A stretch of DNA of 64,000 nt from Pseudomonas antarctica (lineage in GTDB: Bacteria > Pseudomonadota > Gammaproteobacteria > Pseudomonadales > Pseudomonadaceae). The stretch is taken from positions 5,890,001-5,954,000 of the forward strand of contig NZ_CP015600.1 in NCBI RefSeq assembly GCF_001647715.1, given 5' to 3'. How positions within the stretch are numbered: the first letter of the stretch is position 1; the number at the start of each line of letters is the position of its first letter. The position numbers and the translations under genes were made by a program. The notes under the pieces were generated by a model, which saw only the letters and a list, made by a program, of their open reading frames with translations, had not been told where the DNA came from and searched no databases. This document shows positions 1 through 9,417 of the stretch, piece after piece.

Positions 1-1
1 G

Positions 2-493
2 GCCGAACTGGCCAAGCGCGAGCGCGCGTCGCTGGACGATATCCTGACCATTCCTCTGGCCAGCAATACCGATTGGTCCGACGAAGAAATCCGTAATGAG
101 TTGGACAACAACGCCCAGGGCATCCTTGGCTATGTGGTGCGTTGGATCGACCAGGGCGTGGGCTGTTCGAAAGTGCCGGACATCAACGACGTCGGCCTGA
201 TGGAAGACCGCGCTACGCTGCGTATCTCCAGCCAGCACATCGCCAACTGGCTGCGCCACGGCGTTGTCAACGAAGCCCAAGTGATGGAAAGCCTCAAGCG
301 CATGGCGCCGGTGGTAGACCGTCAGAATGCCGGTGACGCGCTGTATCGCCCACTGGCCCCGGACTTCGACAGCAACATCGCCTTCCAGGCGGCGGTGGAA
401 CTGGTGATTGAAGGGACCAAGCAACCCAATGGTTATACCGAGCCGGTGTTGCACCGTCGGCGTCGTGAGTTCAAGGCCAAGAACGGCTTGTAA
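2..493 (+). CDS. glcB: Malate synthase G, C-terminal part (5' end outside window)
   Basis: This enzyme condenses glyoxylate with acetyl-CoA to malate in the cytoplasm (glyoxylate/glycolate use). Only the last 163 residues are present and the reading frame is open from the window edge. The segment [13 protein letters not shown] followed by [11 protein letters not shown] is the family signature. In E. coli malate synthase G the Asp of MEDRATLR is the catalytic base and the Cys lies in the acetyl-CoA tunnel; that assignment is from family knowledge. The gene ends just before a strong hairpin terminator. The protein looks intact as far as it can be seen. Confidence 0.95.
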   Translation, partial: AELAKRERASLDDILTIPLASNTDWSDEEIRNELDNNAQGILGYVVRWIDQGVGCSKVPDINDVGLMEDRATLRISSQHIANWLRHGVVNEAQVMESLKRMAPVVDRQNAGDALYRPLAPDFDSNIAFQAAVELVIEGTKQPNGYTEPVLHRRRREFKAKNGL

Positions 494-496
494 ATG

Positions 497-528
497 AAAA
501 GGCCCTGATCGCGAGATCAGGGCCTTTT
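497..528 (+). terminator. Rho-independent terminator of glcB
   Basis: A 14 bp perfect inverted repeat (AAAAGGCCCTGATC, loop GCGA, then its complement) starts a few bases after the glcB stop codon and ends in TTTT. The flanking A and T tracts would let it work in both directions. Confidence 0.9.
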
Positions 529-560
529 CATTGGGTAGTGTGGTGGTCGCACTGGCGCTT

Positions 561-642
561 TCGCGAGCAAGCCCGCTCCCACACTCGACCGCATTTCTAC
601 AGGAAGCATGCGGCCAAATGTGGGAGCGGGCTTGCTCGCGAA
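561..642. repeat. REP doublet (REPIN), GTGGGAGCGGG type
   Basis: Two REP arms in inverted orientation, TCGCGAGCAAGCCCGCTCCC and its complement, lie about 40 bp apart between glcB and the receiver-domain gene. Confidence 0.9.
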
Positions 643-666
643 GAGGCCTGCACGGTCAACAGATAA

Positions 667-1113
667 TCAAGACGCCATGCCTAACTCGCGCTTCACCATC
701 TTCGCCAACTTGGCGCTGTCGATGGGCTTGAGCATGAAGTCCACCACACTCATGTGCATGGCCTCGATGACGTCGCGCGCTTCCGCGTCCCCCGACATGA
801 TGATAATCGGCAGCGCCGCTCGGCCAGAGCTGCGCACTTGCTGGATCAGTTCCAGACCGTTGCTTGGCGCCATGCGCAGGTCAGTGATCAGTAAACCAAT
901 GGAGCTGCTGGACTCCAAGAGATCCCAGGCCGTCTCGCCACTGTCAGCGGTCATGCAGCGAATGCCGTCCAGGCCCAGGATCTCCGCCAGCAATTCACGC
1001 GCGTCCTTGTCATCATCGACAATCAACACCCGTTGTGGCGGTAAATCAGGCTCCAGCATCACGGCGCTCAGCGCCTCGCGCTCGGCATCACTCAAAATAT
1101 CGTGGTCGGACAT
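667..1113 (-). CDS. Stand-alone receiver-domain response regulator
   Basis: This 148-residue protein is essentially one CheY-like receiver domain with a short N-terminal extension. VLIVDDDKDARELLAEIL gives the acidic pocket, LLITDLRM contains the phospho-acceptor Asp, and the Lys of MLKPIDSAKL is the conserved switch residue. There is no DNA-binding or enzymatic output domain, so it probably acts through protein partners such as a phosphorelay. An upstream in-frame start would add 22 residues of low-complexity sequence. I chose the ATG at 1113 because the receiver fold begins soon after it and a GAGA ribosome-binding site precedes it. No cognate kinase is adjacent, so its signal is unknown. 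Confidence 0.85.
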   Translation of the reverse strand: MSDHDILSDAEREALSAVMLEPDLPPQRVLIVDDDKDARELLAEILGLDGIRCMTADSGETAWDLLESSSSIGLLITDLRMAPSNGLELIQQVRSSGRAALPIIIMSGDAEARDVIEAMHMSVVDFMLKPIDSAKLAKMVKRELGMAS

Positions 1114-1359
1114 ACGTTTCTCAGCAGTTCTATTCAATCTCGCAGCACACTCGTCAGACATCTGCGGAAGGGCGAACAATGTGCACTTCGTCGGAAAGTT
1201 TGCCTAGTGGGCTTTTTACCGGGTTTTAACACTAGCCATGTAAGGTATTTCCCTAGTCGTGAATCGTTTTACCGCGCACTAGACTTACGTCCAATGGGCA
1301 CCCGGAGCACGGGGGCTGACCATAAAGGACGATAACGACAAGAAACTGCGGTCACTGTT

Positions 1360-3294
1360 ATGAGTAAAGCTGATGCTTTCACGCAGGCGGGAAAAACCGC
1401 CGTGTTGCAGAACATCCACGGCACCCTGCAATTCCTGCAACGCTTCCCCCCGTTCAACCAGATGGAAAACGCCCACCTGGCGTTTCTGGTGGAACAGTGC
1501 CAACTGCGTTTCTATGGCCCCGGCGAGAGCATCCTCAAGCCGTCGGGCGGGCCGGTGGAACATTTTTATATCGTCAAGCAAGGCCGAGTCGTCGGCGAAC
1601 GCCCACTGTTAAATCAGGAAGTGGCCGAAACCACCTTCGAAATCACCACCGGTGAGTGCTTCCCTCTGGCCGCGCTGCTGGGCGAACGAGCGACACGCAC
1701 CGAGCACAAGGCCCCCGAAGATACGTTCTGCCTGCAACTGAACAAGCCGGCGTTTATCAAGCTGTTCGCCCTCTCCAGTGCGTTTCGCGACTTTGCCTTG
1801 CGCGGTGTCAGCAGCTTGCTGGACCAGGTCAACCAGCAGGTGCAGCAAAAAGCCGTAGAGACCCTCGGCACCCAGTACTCGCTGAATACCCGTCTCGGCG
1901 AACTGGCCATGCGCCATCCGGTCACCTGCAGCCCGAACACACCGCTGCGCGAGGCGGTGACGCTGATGCACGAGCAACAAGTGGGCAGCATCGTGATCGT
2001 CGACGAGCATAAGGCGCCCCTGGGGATTTTCACCCTGCGCGACCTGCGCCAGGTGGTCGCTGACGGCACCAGTGATTTCAATCAGGCCATCGAAGGTCAT
2101 ATGACCCAGGCGCCGTTCTTCCTGAGCCCGGACCACAGCGCCTTCGACGCCGCCATCGCCATGACCGAGCGGCATATCGCCCATGTGTGCCTGGTGAAAG
2201 ATCAGCGCCTGTGTGGCGTGGTGTCCGAACGCGACTTGTTTTCCCTGCAACGGGTTGACCTGGTGCACCTGGCCCGCACCATCCGCAACGCGCCCCGGGT
2301 CGAAAACCTGGTGGCACTTCGCGGCGAGATCGGCCAACTGGTCGAACGCATGCTCGCCCATGGCGCGTCGTCCACCCAGATCACGCACATCATTACGTTG
2401 CTCAACGATCACACCGTGTGCCGGGTAATCGAGCTGACGTTGGTCGAGAGAGGCGACCCCGGCGTGCCCTTCAGTTGGCTGTGTTTCGGCAGCGAAGGCC
2501 GTCGCGAGCAGACCCTGTTTACCGACCAGGACAACGGCATTCTGTTCGACGCCGGGGACGCCGCCGAAGCCGCCGCGATTCGTGGCCGCTTGTTGCCCCT
2601 GGCGCAGCAGATCAACCAAAGCCTGGCGTTGTGCGGCTTCAGCTTGTGCAAGGGCAATATCATGGCCGGCAACCCCGAACTGTGCCTGTCGCGGGCCGAA
2701 TGGGCGCGGCGCTTCGGTGCGTTTATTCGCGAGGCGACGCCGGAAAACCTGCTGGGCTCGAGCATCTATTTTGACTTGCGCGTGGTGTGGGGCGACGAAC
2801 AGGGCTGCGAGCAATTGCGTCAGGGCATTCTGGATCAAGTCGCGGATAACCGGCTGTTCCAACGCATGCTGGCCGAGAACGCCTTGCGCCAACGCCCACC
2901 CGTAGGGCGTTTCCGCGATTTTGTACTGACGCGCAAAGGCGGCGAAAAGGCCACACTCGATCTTAAGGTGCAGGGCCTCACGCCCTTTGTGGATGGCGCT
3001 CGCCTATTGGCTCTGGCCAATGGCGTCCACGCCATCAATACCCTGGAGCGCCTGCGCCAATTGGTGGACAAAGAGGTCATTGAGCCACTGGACGGCGCCG
3101 CGTACGAAGAGGCCTATCACTTTATCCAGCAAACCCGCATGCAGCAGCACCAGTTGCAGACCCGCGAGAACCAGCCCTATTCCAACCGTGTCGACCCCGA
3201 CAGCCTCAACCACCTGGACCGGCGCATCTTGCGTGAAGCCCTGCGTCAGGCCCAGCGCCTGCAAAGCAGCCTGACCTTTCGGTACCAGCTGTGA
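1360..3294 (+). CDS. Cyclic-nucleotide-binding / CBS / DUF294 nucleotidyltransferase-like protein
   Basis: A 644-residue cytoplasmic signalling protein. Residues about 25-140 form a cNMP-binding-like domain. About 185-300 hold a CBS pair (MRHPVTCSPNTPLREAV, then MTQAPFFLSPDHSAFDA). About 330-460 form the DUF294 nucleotidyltransferase-like domain with GSEGRREQTLFTDQDNGI, close to the GS-G-R-E-D-D nucleotidyltransferase signature. A DUF294 C-terminal substrate-binding-like helical domain completes it. The family resembles the regulatory uridylyltransferase fold, but I know of no proven substrate. It overlaps the next gene by 4 bp (GTGA), so the two are translationally coupled. The ligand for the N-terminal domain cannot be told from sequence. 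Confidence 0.88.
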   Translation: MSKADAFTQAGKTAVLQNIHGTLQFLQRFPPFNQMENAHLAFLVEQCQLRFYGPGESILKPSGGPVEHFYIVKQGRVVGERPLLNQEVAETTFEITTGECFPLAALLGERATRTEHKAPEDTFCLQLNKPAFIKLFALSSAFRDFALRGVSSLLDQVNQQVQQKAVETLGTQYSLNTRLGELAMRHPVTCSPNTPLREAVTLMHEQQVGSIVIVDEHKAPLGIFTLRDLRQVVADGTSDFNQAIEGHMTQAPFFLSPDHSAFDAAIAMTERHIAHVCLVKDQRLCGVVSERDLFSLQRVDLVHLARTIRNAPRVENLVALRGEIGQLVERMLAHGASSTQITHIITLLNDHTVCRVIELTLVERGDPGVPFSWLCFGSEGRREQTLFTDQDNGILFDAGDAAEAAAIRGRLLPLAQQINQSLALCGFSLCKGNIMAGNPELCLSRAEWARRFGAFIREATPENLLGSSIYFDLRVVWGDEQGCEQLRQGILDQVADNRLFQRMLAENALRQRPPVGRFRDFVLTRKGGEKATLDLKVQGLTPFVDGARLLALANGVHAINTLERLRQLVDKEVIEPLDGAAYEEAYHFIQQTRMQQHQLQTRENQPYSNRVDPDSLNHLDRRILREALRQAQRLQSSLTFRYQL

Positions 3295-3998
3295 GCCTGT
3301 TCAGTTGGCTACGTAAGAAAAAGCCCGGGCTGGACGCCCCCCAACAGCTGCGCCTGGCGCAACTGCCCAAACCCGCAGTACTGGGGAACGGTTCCCTGCG
3401 CAGCCAGCGGTGGGTGGTGGTTGACCTGGAAACCAGCGGCCTGAACCTCAACCGGGATCAGGTGCTGTCCATCGGCGCGGTGGTCATCGAGGACGGCGCG
3501 GTGGATTTCTCGCAAATGTTCGAGCGCACCCTGCAACGTGCCGAAACAAAACTGAGCCCCAGCGTGTTGATCCATGGCCTCGGCCCCAGTGCCATCGCCG
3601 CCGGCAGCGACCCGGTCGAAGCGCTGCTGGATTTCATGGCGTTTGTCGGCGACAGCCCGATGCTGGCGTTTCACGCACCGTTCGATCAACACATGCTGTG
3701 CCGCGCACTCAAGGACAGCCTGGGCTATCGGCTGAGCCATCCGTTTCTCGATGTTGCGGACATCGCCCCACTGCTCTGCCCCGAAGCGAATATCCGCGAA
3801 GCCGGCCTCGACGACTGGATCACCCACTTCAAGCTGCACGTGGGCGAACGCCATCACGCCAGCGCCGATGCACTGGCCACGGCTGAGCTGATGCTCATCC
3901 TGTTTAACCGCGCGCAGCAGCACGCCATCAACAGCCCTCAAGCGCTGCAAGAGCGCTTGAGCCAATGGAAACGCCGCAAACAAGCGCCAGCGTTTTAG
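3291..3998 (+). CDS. DnaQ-like 3'-5' exonuclease
   Basis: A 235-residue DEDDh exonuclease resembling the polymerase III epsilon proofreading subunit. The Exo I motif VVDLETSGLN holds the Asp and Glu metal ligands, Exo II is HAPFDQHML, and Exo III is ERHHASADALATAEL with the catalytic His and Asp. It starts with a GTG that overlaps the stop of the DUF294 gene. DUF294-CBS/exonuclease pairs recur in Pseudomonas, but the true epsilon subunit lies elsewhere, so this is a paralogue. A role in degrading DNA, RNA or signalling nucleotides is possible and undecided. Confidence 0.9.
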   Translation: MSLFSWLRKKKPGLDAPQQLRLAQLPKPAVLGNGSLRSQRWVVVDLETSGLNLNRDQVLSIGAVVIEDGAVDFSQMFERTLQRAETKLSPSVLIHGLGPSAIAAGSDPVEALLDFMAFVGDSPMLAFHAPFDQHMLCRALKDSLGYRLSHPFLDVADIAPLLCPEANIREAGLDDWITHFKLHVGERHHASADALATAELMLILFNRAQQHAINSPQALQERLSQWKRRKQAPAF

Positions 3999-4052
3999 TG
4001 GCACCGCCCGACAGACGCCAATTGCGCCCACCCCCTGCCTCTGACACAATCG

Positions 4053-4071
4053 CGAATAATTCTCGTTAGTT
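4053..4071 (+). promoter_or_regulatory. Probable Fur box upstream of the FecI-type sigma gene
   Basis: GCGAATAATTCTCGTTAGT matches the 19 bp Fur consensus at about 11 positions and contains the characteristic AATAATTCTC core. It lies about 28 bp before the sigma-factor start, where a Fur-repressed iron-starvation promoter is expected. Confidence 0.55.
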
Positions 4072-4098
4072 TAAACCTCTTGTTTATTCGGTGATGCC

Positions 4099-4623
4099 TT
4101 GTCGTCGGTCCAGACCCCACACAGTGAGCTTGTTGGCGCGTTATACCGCGACCATCGTGGCTGGCTGTTGGCGTGGCTGCGCCGCAACGTGGCCTGCCCG
4201 AGCCGCGCCGAAGACCTGAGCCAGGACACGTTCATGCGCCTGCTGGGCCGTGATGAGTTGCGCGAACCGCGCGAGCCACGGGCGTTTCTGGTGTCGATCG
4301 CCAAAGGCCTGCTGTTCGACTACTTCCGCCGCGCAGCACTGGAACAGGCTTACCTCAACGAACTGATGCTGCTCCCGGAAAGCGAACAGCCGTCGCCCGA
4401 AGAACAGCAATTGATCCTCGAAGACCTCAAGGCCATCGACCAACTGCTCGCCAAGATGTCGAGCAAGGCCCGCGCCGCCTTCCTCTATAACCGCCTCGAC
4501 GGCATGAGCCACGCAGAAATCGCCCGGCGTCTCGACGTGTCGGTGCCCCGCGTGCGTCAGTACCTGGCCCAGGGCATTCGCCAGTGCTACGTCGCGCTGT
4601 ATGGCGAGCCGTCGTGCCCGTGA
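4099..4623 (+). CDS. FecI-type ECF sigma factor (probable FiuI)
   Basis: A 174-residue iron-starvation ECF sigma factor that should direct polymerase to the downstream receptor gene. Region 2 includes SRAEDLSQDTFMRLLG and region 4 carries the HTH (SHAEIARRLDVSVPRVRQYLAQ). A stop codon lies at 4072 in this frame and no ATG follows before the conserved N-terminus, so the start is the TTG at 4099. It overlaps the FecR-type gene by 4 bp. Order sigma, anti-sigma, receptor beside a GST gene and creBCD matches my recollection of fiuIRA in P. aeruginosa, so this is the likely orthologue; that identity is inference. Confidence 0.88.
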   Translation: MSSVQTPHSELVGALYRDHRGWLLAWLRRNVACPSRAEDLSQDTFMRLLGRDELREPREPRAFLVSIAKGLLFDYFRRAALEQAYLNELMLLPESEQPSPEEQQLILEDLKAIDQLLAKMSSKARAAFLYNRLDGMSHAEIARRLDVSVPRVRQYLAQGIRQCYVALYGEPSCP

Positions 4624-5582
4624 TCAGCTCCAAACCGGTCTCGGCCCGCGTGCTGGACGCTGCAATTGCCTGGCAACTGTCCCTCGACTCGGGCGACGGC
4701 AACCTGGTTACGCAGGAAGAGTTCGCCAAATGGCTGGCCAGCGATGAGGAGCATGCGCGCGCCTGGCGCCAGTTGGGCATGCTCGACCAGCGTTTCAGCA
4801 GAGCGTCGGGCCCGGCGCGAGCGGCGTTGGTGCAGTCACGCGAGAGCCTGCGCCAGCGCGTGCGCAAACTTGGGCGCGGCCTGGCAAGTATCGCGCTGGT
4901 GTGCGGCCTGGTGTTGTTTGCCGGTGAGCGCTACGTGCCGATCCACTATTGGCTGGCAGACCAGCGCACCGCCACCGGCGAGCAGCGCACGCTGAAACTC
5001 GCGGATGGCACACTGATCAACCTCAATACCCACAGCGCAATCGACGTGCGCTTCGATGAAAAACGCCGGCTGATCGTGTTGCAGGAAGGCGAGATGCTGG
5101 TCGAAACCGGCCACAACGATGCGCGCCCCTTCTATGTACAAACCCGCGACGGCAGCCTGCGGGCGCTGGGCACGCGGTTTATCGTCAAGCGCGAAGACGC
5201 CGCCACGCGCCTGAGCGTGCTGCAGTCTGCGGTGGCCGCCCAGCCACAGGCACTGCATCAAGAACAGATTTTCAGCGAAGGCCAGCAAGTGCTGATGCGC
5301 AGCGACAGTCTCGGCCCTGTGCTGGCCGTCACGCCCGCCACCGATGCCTGGACACGCGGCATGCTGGTGGTCGACAACGCCCGCCTGGGCGACGTGGTCG
5401 AGGAGCTCAGCCGCTATCGCCCCGGCTACCTGGGTGTGGATAAGCGCGTGGCCGACCTGCGCATCACCGGCAGTTTCCCTCTGCATGACACTACGCTGGC
5501 GCTGAACGCCCTGCTGCCGACCTTGCCGGTGCAGATCGAGCAGCGCACGCCGTGGTGGGTGACCGTTATCGCCAAGCCTTAG
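4620..5582 (+). CDS. FecR-type transmembrane sigma regulator (probable FiuR)
   Basis: This inner-membrane protein passes the signal of a loaded outer-membrane receptor to the sigma factor. The N-terminal cytoplasmic DUF4880 part has the conserved AAIAWQLSLDSGDG and DEEHARAWRQL. One membrane helix (about residues 92-110, LASIALVCGLVLFAG) follows, then a periplasmic FecR domain (LADGTLINLNTHSAIDV) and a C-terminal DUF4974 STN-contacting domain (about 245-320). I placed the start at the GTG overlapping the sigma stop (GTGA); a GTG 6 bp upstream is also possible. It lies 229 bp before the receptor gene, separated by a REP doublet. Confidence 0.88.
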   Translation: MISSKPVSARVLDAAIAWQLSLDSGDGNLVTQEEFAKWLASDEEHARAWRQLGMLDQRFSRASGPARAALVQSRESLRQRVRKLGRGLASIALVCGLVLFAGERYVPIHYWLADQRTATGEQRTLKLADGTLINLNTHSAIDVRFDEKRRLIVLQEGEMLVETGHNDARPFYVQTRDGSLRALGTRFIVKREDAATRLSVLQSAVAAQPQALHQEQIFSEGQQVLMRSDSLGPVLAVTPATDAWTRGMLVVDNARLGDVVEELSRYRPGYLGVDKRVADLRITGSFPLHDTTLALNALLPTLPVQIEQRTPWWVTVIAKP

Positions 5583-5608
5583 GTTATGCGGTGCATGGGC
5601 TGTAGCTT

Positions 5609-5690
5609 TCGCGAGCAAGCCTGCTCCCACATTCGGCCGCGTTTTTCCAAGTAGAACGCAGTCGAATGTGGGAGCGGGCTTGCCCGCGAA
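5609..5690. repeat. REP doublet (REPIN) between fecR-type gene and receptor
   Basis: Inverted arms TCGCGAGCAAGCCTGCTCCC and GTGGGAGCGGGCTTGCCCGC flank a 37 bp spacer. Confidence 0.9.
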
Positions 5691-5811
5691 GAGGCCCTGA
5701 AAAACGCCTCAAATACTCGACTCAAAAAATATCTTCGCTCAGCCCTATCACTTTTCCAATCTCGCTCGGCACATAGGCAATTGAGAAATATTTCCATTCA
5801 GGAGCCACCCC

Positions 5812-8250
5812 ATGTCCCGCACGCTAGACACCCTGTTGCGCCCCAGCCTGTTAGCCGTGGCCATTGCCCTCAGCACGCCGCTGACTAGCACGTCGCTGAT
5901 CGCCGCTGAACAGGCCTCGAACGTGCGCGCCTACAACCTGCCGGCCGCGCCGCTGGCCAGCACCCTGAACCAGATCGCCAGCCAGGCGGGCCTGGCGCTG
6001 ACCCTTAACCCGGCGCTGGCGTCGGGCAAAACCTCGGCACCGGTGAAGGGCCAGTACGATGCGCAAGGCGCGCTGCGTGAGGCCTTGCGTGGGACAGGGT
6101 TGCAGTTGGAACAGAGCAGCGCCGGGACGTTTACCCTGGTGGCGATTCCGGAAGGCGTCGTGGCGCTGCCGGAGACCAGCATCATTGGGCAAGGCAGCTA
6201 TGAAAGCGCGTGGGGCCCGGTGGATGGTTATGTAGCAACACGCACAGCGGCGGGCACCAAGACGGATACACCGATTGCCGAACTGCCACGTTCGGTAACG
6301 GTCATTACACGTCAGCAAATGGAAGACCGCTCCGTACTCAACCTCAATGACGCCTTGCGCTACACCGCTGGCGTACAAAGCAGCGGGTATGGCGCTGATT
6401 CGCGCAGCGATTGGCTGCTGGTCCGGGGATTTGTGCCGACTCAATTCCTGGATGGCCTGCCATTGCCGAAAGGCAACTACGCCACGCCTAAGATCGACAC
6501 CTGGGACCTTGAACGTATTGCAGTGCTGCGCGGCCCAGCGTCGTCGGTGTACGGGCAAACTCCACCCGGTGGCCTGCTGGACATGGTCAGCCGTCGCCCC
6601 CAGGCTGAAAACTCGAATGAAATCGAGGTGCAAGCCGGCAGCAACAATCACAAACAAATCAACTTCGACAGCACCGGCAAGGTCGACGACCAAGGCCAGT
6701 TTCTTTATCGCGTCAGCGGCGTAGTACGCGATAGCAACGCACCCGTGGACCACATTCCAGACAAGCGCTACAACATCGCCCCCAGCCTGACCTGGAACAT
6801 TAACGACGATACCAAGCTGACGCTGCTGACCCAGTTCACTCGCGACGACACCGGAATTACCGGGCAATTCCTACCCCTGCAAGGCACCAAGCTGAGCTCG
6901 CCGGCCGGCAAGATTTCTCACCACAAGAACCTGGGTGATCCGGACTGGGAATTCTACGACCGCACCTACTACGCGCTGGGTTACGCCTTCGAAACACGTC
7001 TGAACGACACCTGGCAGTTCCATCAGAACCTGCGTTACACCAAGAACGAACTCTCGTTCCAGGGCATCACCGCAGGTGGTGCGTTCTATCCCAATGGTCC
7101 TGAAGTCGCGGTTGACGCAGAGGGTAACGTGAGTCGCTCGGCCGGTAAGGTCGACGAAAATATTGGCCAGTTTGCGGTCGACAACAACTTCCAGGCCGAC
7201 TTCCAGACCGGCGCTGTGAGCCATACGCTTTTACTCGGCCTCGACCATCAGCGCTCCACCAGCGATGCACGTTGGCTGTGGGGGTCGGCGGGGGTTCCGA
7301 CGATCAACTTCAACCGTCCGGTGTATGGGCAGGACTTCTCCAAAGTCCAGTACTTCACCATGTACGACTACACCCAGAAGACCCAGCAAACCGGCCTTTA
7401 TGCCCAGGACCAGATGGCCCTCGACAACTGGCGCCTGACCCTCGGCGGTCGTGAAGACTGGGTGCACACCGGTACAACTTTCCACAACCAGAATGACGCA
7501 ACCAACACTCAGCGCGACAAGCACTTCAGCGGCAACGCAGCGCTGAGCTACGTCTTCGACAACGGCATCACTCCGTATCTGTCCTACGCCGAGTCGTTCC
7601 AAGCGGGATCAGGCACCCAAGTGGGCAGCACCGGGGCATTCAAACCCACTGAGGGTAAACAGTACGAAGCCGGTATCAAATACCAGCCTCCAGGCACCAA
7701 AGCCCTGTTCACCGCTGCCGTGTTCGACCTGACCCAGCAAAATACTTCGGTTACCGAAGGCAGCATCACGCGCCAAGTGGGTGAAGTGCAGGTACGCGGC
7801 CTGGAACTGGAAGCCAGCGCCGACGTCACCGAAAGCCTCAAGTTGGTCGGTTCCTACACCTATAACGACAGCGAAATCACCAAAGGCGCTGCCGCTGAAA
7901 AAGGCAATCGCTTGAATCAACTGCCTCGCAACCAAGCCACCGGCTGGGCCGATTACACCTGGCGCAGTGGCCTGCTGGACGGCTTCGGGATCGGAGCGGG
8001 CGTGCGCTACGTAGGCGACACTTACGGCAACGCAGCCAACACCGACTTGGGCCATGTAGGTTCCTACACTGTGTACGACGCCTCGGTGCACTACGACCTT
8101 GGCCGCGTAAACAGCGCCATGAAAGGCGTGACTGTGGCCGTCGATGCCAAGAACATCTTCAACAAGGACTACCTGTCCACCTGCGATGGCTTCTACTGCT
8201 ACTACGGCGACCAACGTAACGTGGTCGCCAGCGTGAATTACAAATTCTAA
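5812..8250 (+). CDS. TonB-dependent ferrichrome-type siderophore receptor with signalling domain (probable FiuA)
   Basis: An 812-residue outer-membrane transducer. A signal peptide (about 1-32) is followed by an STN signalling domain (about 40-115, LPAAPLASTLNQIASQAGLAL), a plug (about 150-270, with PRSVTVITRQQMEDR and LERIAVLRGPASSVYGQ) and a 22-strand barrel ending in aromatic VNYKF. The two cysteines near the C-terminus (STCDGFYCYYGDQR) resemble the end of FhuA-type ferrichrome receptors. The STN domain and the upstream FecI/FecR pair indicate cell-surface signalling. Gene order supports FiuA. The ligand needs experiment, because xenosiderophore receptors are hard to separate by sequence. 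Confidence 0.9.
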   Translation: MSRTLDTLLRPSLLAVAIALSTPLTSTSLIAAEQASNVRAYNLPAAPLASTLNQIASQAGLALTLNPALASGKTSAPVKGQYDAQGALREALRGTGLQLEQSSAGTFTLVAIPEGVVALPETSIIGQGSYESAWGPVDGYVATRTAAGTKTDTPIAELPRSVTVITRQQMEDRSVLNLNDALRYTAGVQSSGYGADSRSDWLLVRGFVPTQFLDGLPLPKGNYATPKIDTWDLERIAVLRGPASSVYGQTPPGGLLDMVSRRPQAENSNEIEVQAGSNNHKQINFDSTGKVDDQGQFLYRVSGVVRDSNAPVDHIPDKRYNIAPSLTWNINDDTKLTLLTQFTRDDTGITGQFLPLQGTKLSSPAGKISHHKNLGDPDWEFYDRTYYALGYAFETRLNDTWQFHQNLRYTKNELSFQGITAGGAFYPNGPEVAVDAEGNVSRSAGKVDENIGQFAVDNNFQADFQTGAVSHTLLLGLDHQRSTSDARWLWGSAGVPTINFNRPVYGQDFSKVQYFTMYDYTQKTQQTGLYAQDQMALDNWRLTLGGREDWVHTGTTFHNQNDATNTQRDKHFSGNAALSYVFDNGITPYLSYAESFQAGSGTQVGSTGAFKPTEGKQYEAGIKYQPPGTKALFTAAVFDLTQQNTSVTEGSITRQVGEVQVRGLELEASADVTESLKLVGSYTYNDSEITKGAAAEKGNRLNQLPRNQATGWADYTWRSGLLDGFGIGAGVRYVGDTYGNAANTDLGHVGSYTVYDASVHYDLGRVNSAMKGVTVAVDAKNIFNKDYLSTCDGFYCYYGDQRNVVASVNYKF

Positions 8251-8271
8251 AACGGTAAACAGCCGCACATG

Positions 8272-8298
8272 AAGGGCCGCCTGAAGCGCGGCCCTTTT
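8272..8298 (+). terminator. Terminator of the receptor gene
   Basis: A 9 bp perfect stem AAGGGCCGC with its complement, loop CTGAAGC, ends in TTTT 21 bp after the receptor stop. It overlaps the upstream alternative start of the next gene, which argues for the later ATG there. Confidence 0.8.
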
Positions 8299-8313
8299 GC
8301 CTTTGGAGCCGTG

Positions 8314-9417
8314 ATGAAAAGCAAAACCATCCGCCGCTGGTCCTTCATCCACACCTGGGCCAGCCTAATCTGCACAGTCTTCCTGCTGCTGCTCGCCCTC
8401 ACCGGCCTGCCGCTGGTGTTTCACCACGAGATCGACCACCTGCTGGGCAACGAGCATGAACTTGCGCAGATGCCCGCCGACACTCCGCACCTGAACCTTG
8501 AGCAGTTGGTGGCCAAGGCCCAGGCTCATCGACCAGGTGAAGCCATGCAATACCTGGCGTGGGACGAGGACGACAAGAACGGCGTGATTGCGATCATGGC
8601 CGCCACGGCCGGCACCGAACCCAACTCGTCTCACACCTTCATGCTCGATGCGCGCACTGGCGACGCCGTGGAAACCCCGGCGGCCAACGGCGGGCTGACG
8701 CTGTTCCTGCTGCGCCTGCATGTGGATATGTTCGCCGGCCTGCCGGGCAAATTGCTGCTGGCGTTCATGGGCATTCTGTTTGTGCTGGCGATTGTCTCGG
8801 GCACGGTGCTGTACCTGCCGTTTATGCGCCGCTTGAAGTTCGCCACCGTACGCCAGGACAAATCCACCCGCCTGCGCTGGCTCGACCTGCATAACCTTAT
8901 CGGCGTGGTCACGCTGACCTGGGCGCTGGTGGTGGGCGTGACCGGCGTGATCAGCGCCTGCGCCGACCTGATCATCGCCGCCTGGCGCCAGGACAGCCTC
9001 AGCGCGATGATCGAGCCCTACAAAAACGCGCCGCCGCTGACACAACGCGCACCGGCCACCGAGCTGCTGAGCATTGCGGCCAAGGCCGCGCCCGGCATGC
9101 AGCCGGACTTTATCGCCTTCCCCGGTACGCGTTTTTCCAGCGAGCACCACTATGCGGTGTTCATGAAAGGCAGCACCCATCTGACCTCGCACTTGCTCAC
9201 GCCAGTGCTGATCGACGCGAGCACCCTGGCCGTCACCGCCATCGCCGAACGGCCGTGGTACATGGACGCCATGGGCATGTCCCAGCCGTTGCACTTTGGT
9301 GACTATGGCGGCCTGCCGATGAAGATCCTGTGGGCAGTGCTGGATGTGCTGACCATCATCGTGCTGGGCAGCGGCATTTACCTATGGATCGTGCGGCGCA
9401 AGGCGGCCAGGGCATGA
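8314..9417 (+). CDS. PepSY-associated transmembrane protein (putative siderophore/iron reductase)
   Basis: A 367-residue inner-membrane protein of the PepSY_TM family. Helices include about 15-40 (SLICTVFLLLLALTGLPLVF), a pair near 150-190 (LLLAFMGILFVLAIVSGTVL), one near 205-230 and a C-terminal helix (VLDVLTIIVLGSGIYLWIV), with PepSY-like periplasmic segments between. Histidines in the helices could bind haem. Genes of this family often follow siderophore receptors and are proposed to reduce imported ferric chelates. I use the ATG at 8314 because the upstream alternative begins inside the terminator hairpin. It overlaps the next small gene by 4 bp. Confidence 0.82.
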   Translation: MKSKTIRRWSFIHTWASLICTVFLLLLALTGLPLVFHHEIDHLLGNEHELAQMPADTPHLNLEQLVAKAQAHRPGEAMQYLAWDEDDKNGVIAIMAATAGTEPNSSHTFMLDARTGDAVETPAANGGLTLFLLRLHVDMFAGLPGKLLLAFMGILFVLAIVSGTVLYLPFMRRLKFATVRQDKSTRLRWLDLHNLIGVVTLTWALVVGVTGVISACADLIIAAWRQDSLSAMIEPYKNAPPLTQRAPATELLSIAAKAAPGMQPDFIAFPGTRFSSEHHYAVFMKGSTHLTSHLLTPVLIDASTLAVTAIAERPWYMDAMGMSQPLHFGDYGGLPMKILWAVLDVLTIIVLGSGIYLWIVRRKAARA

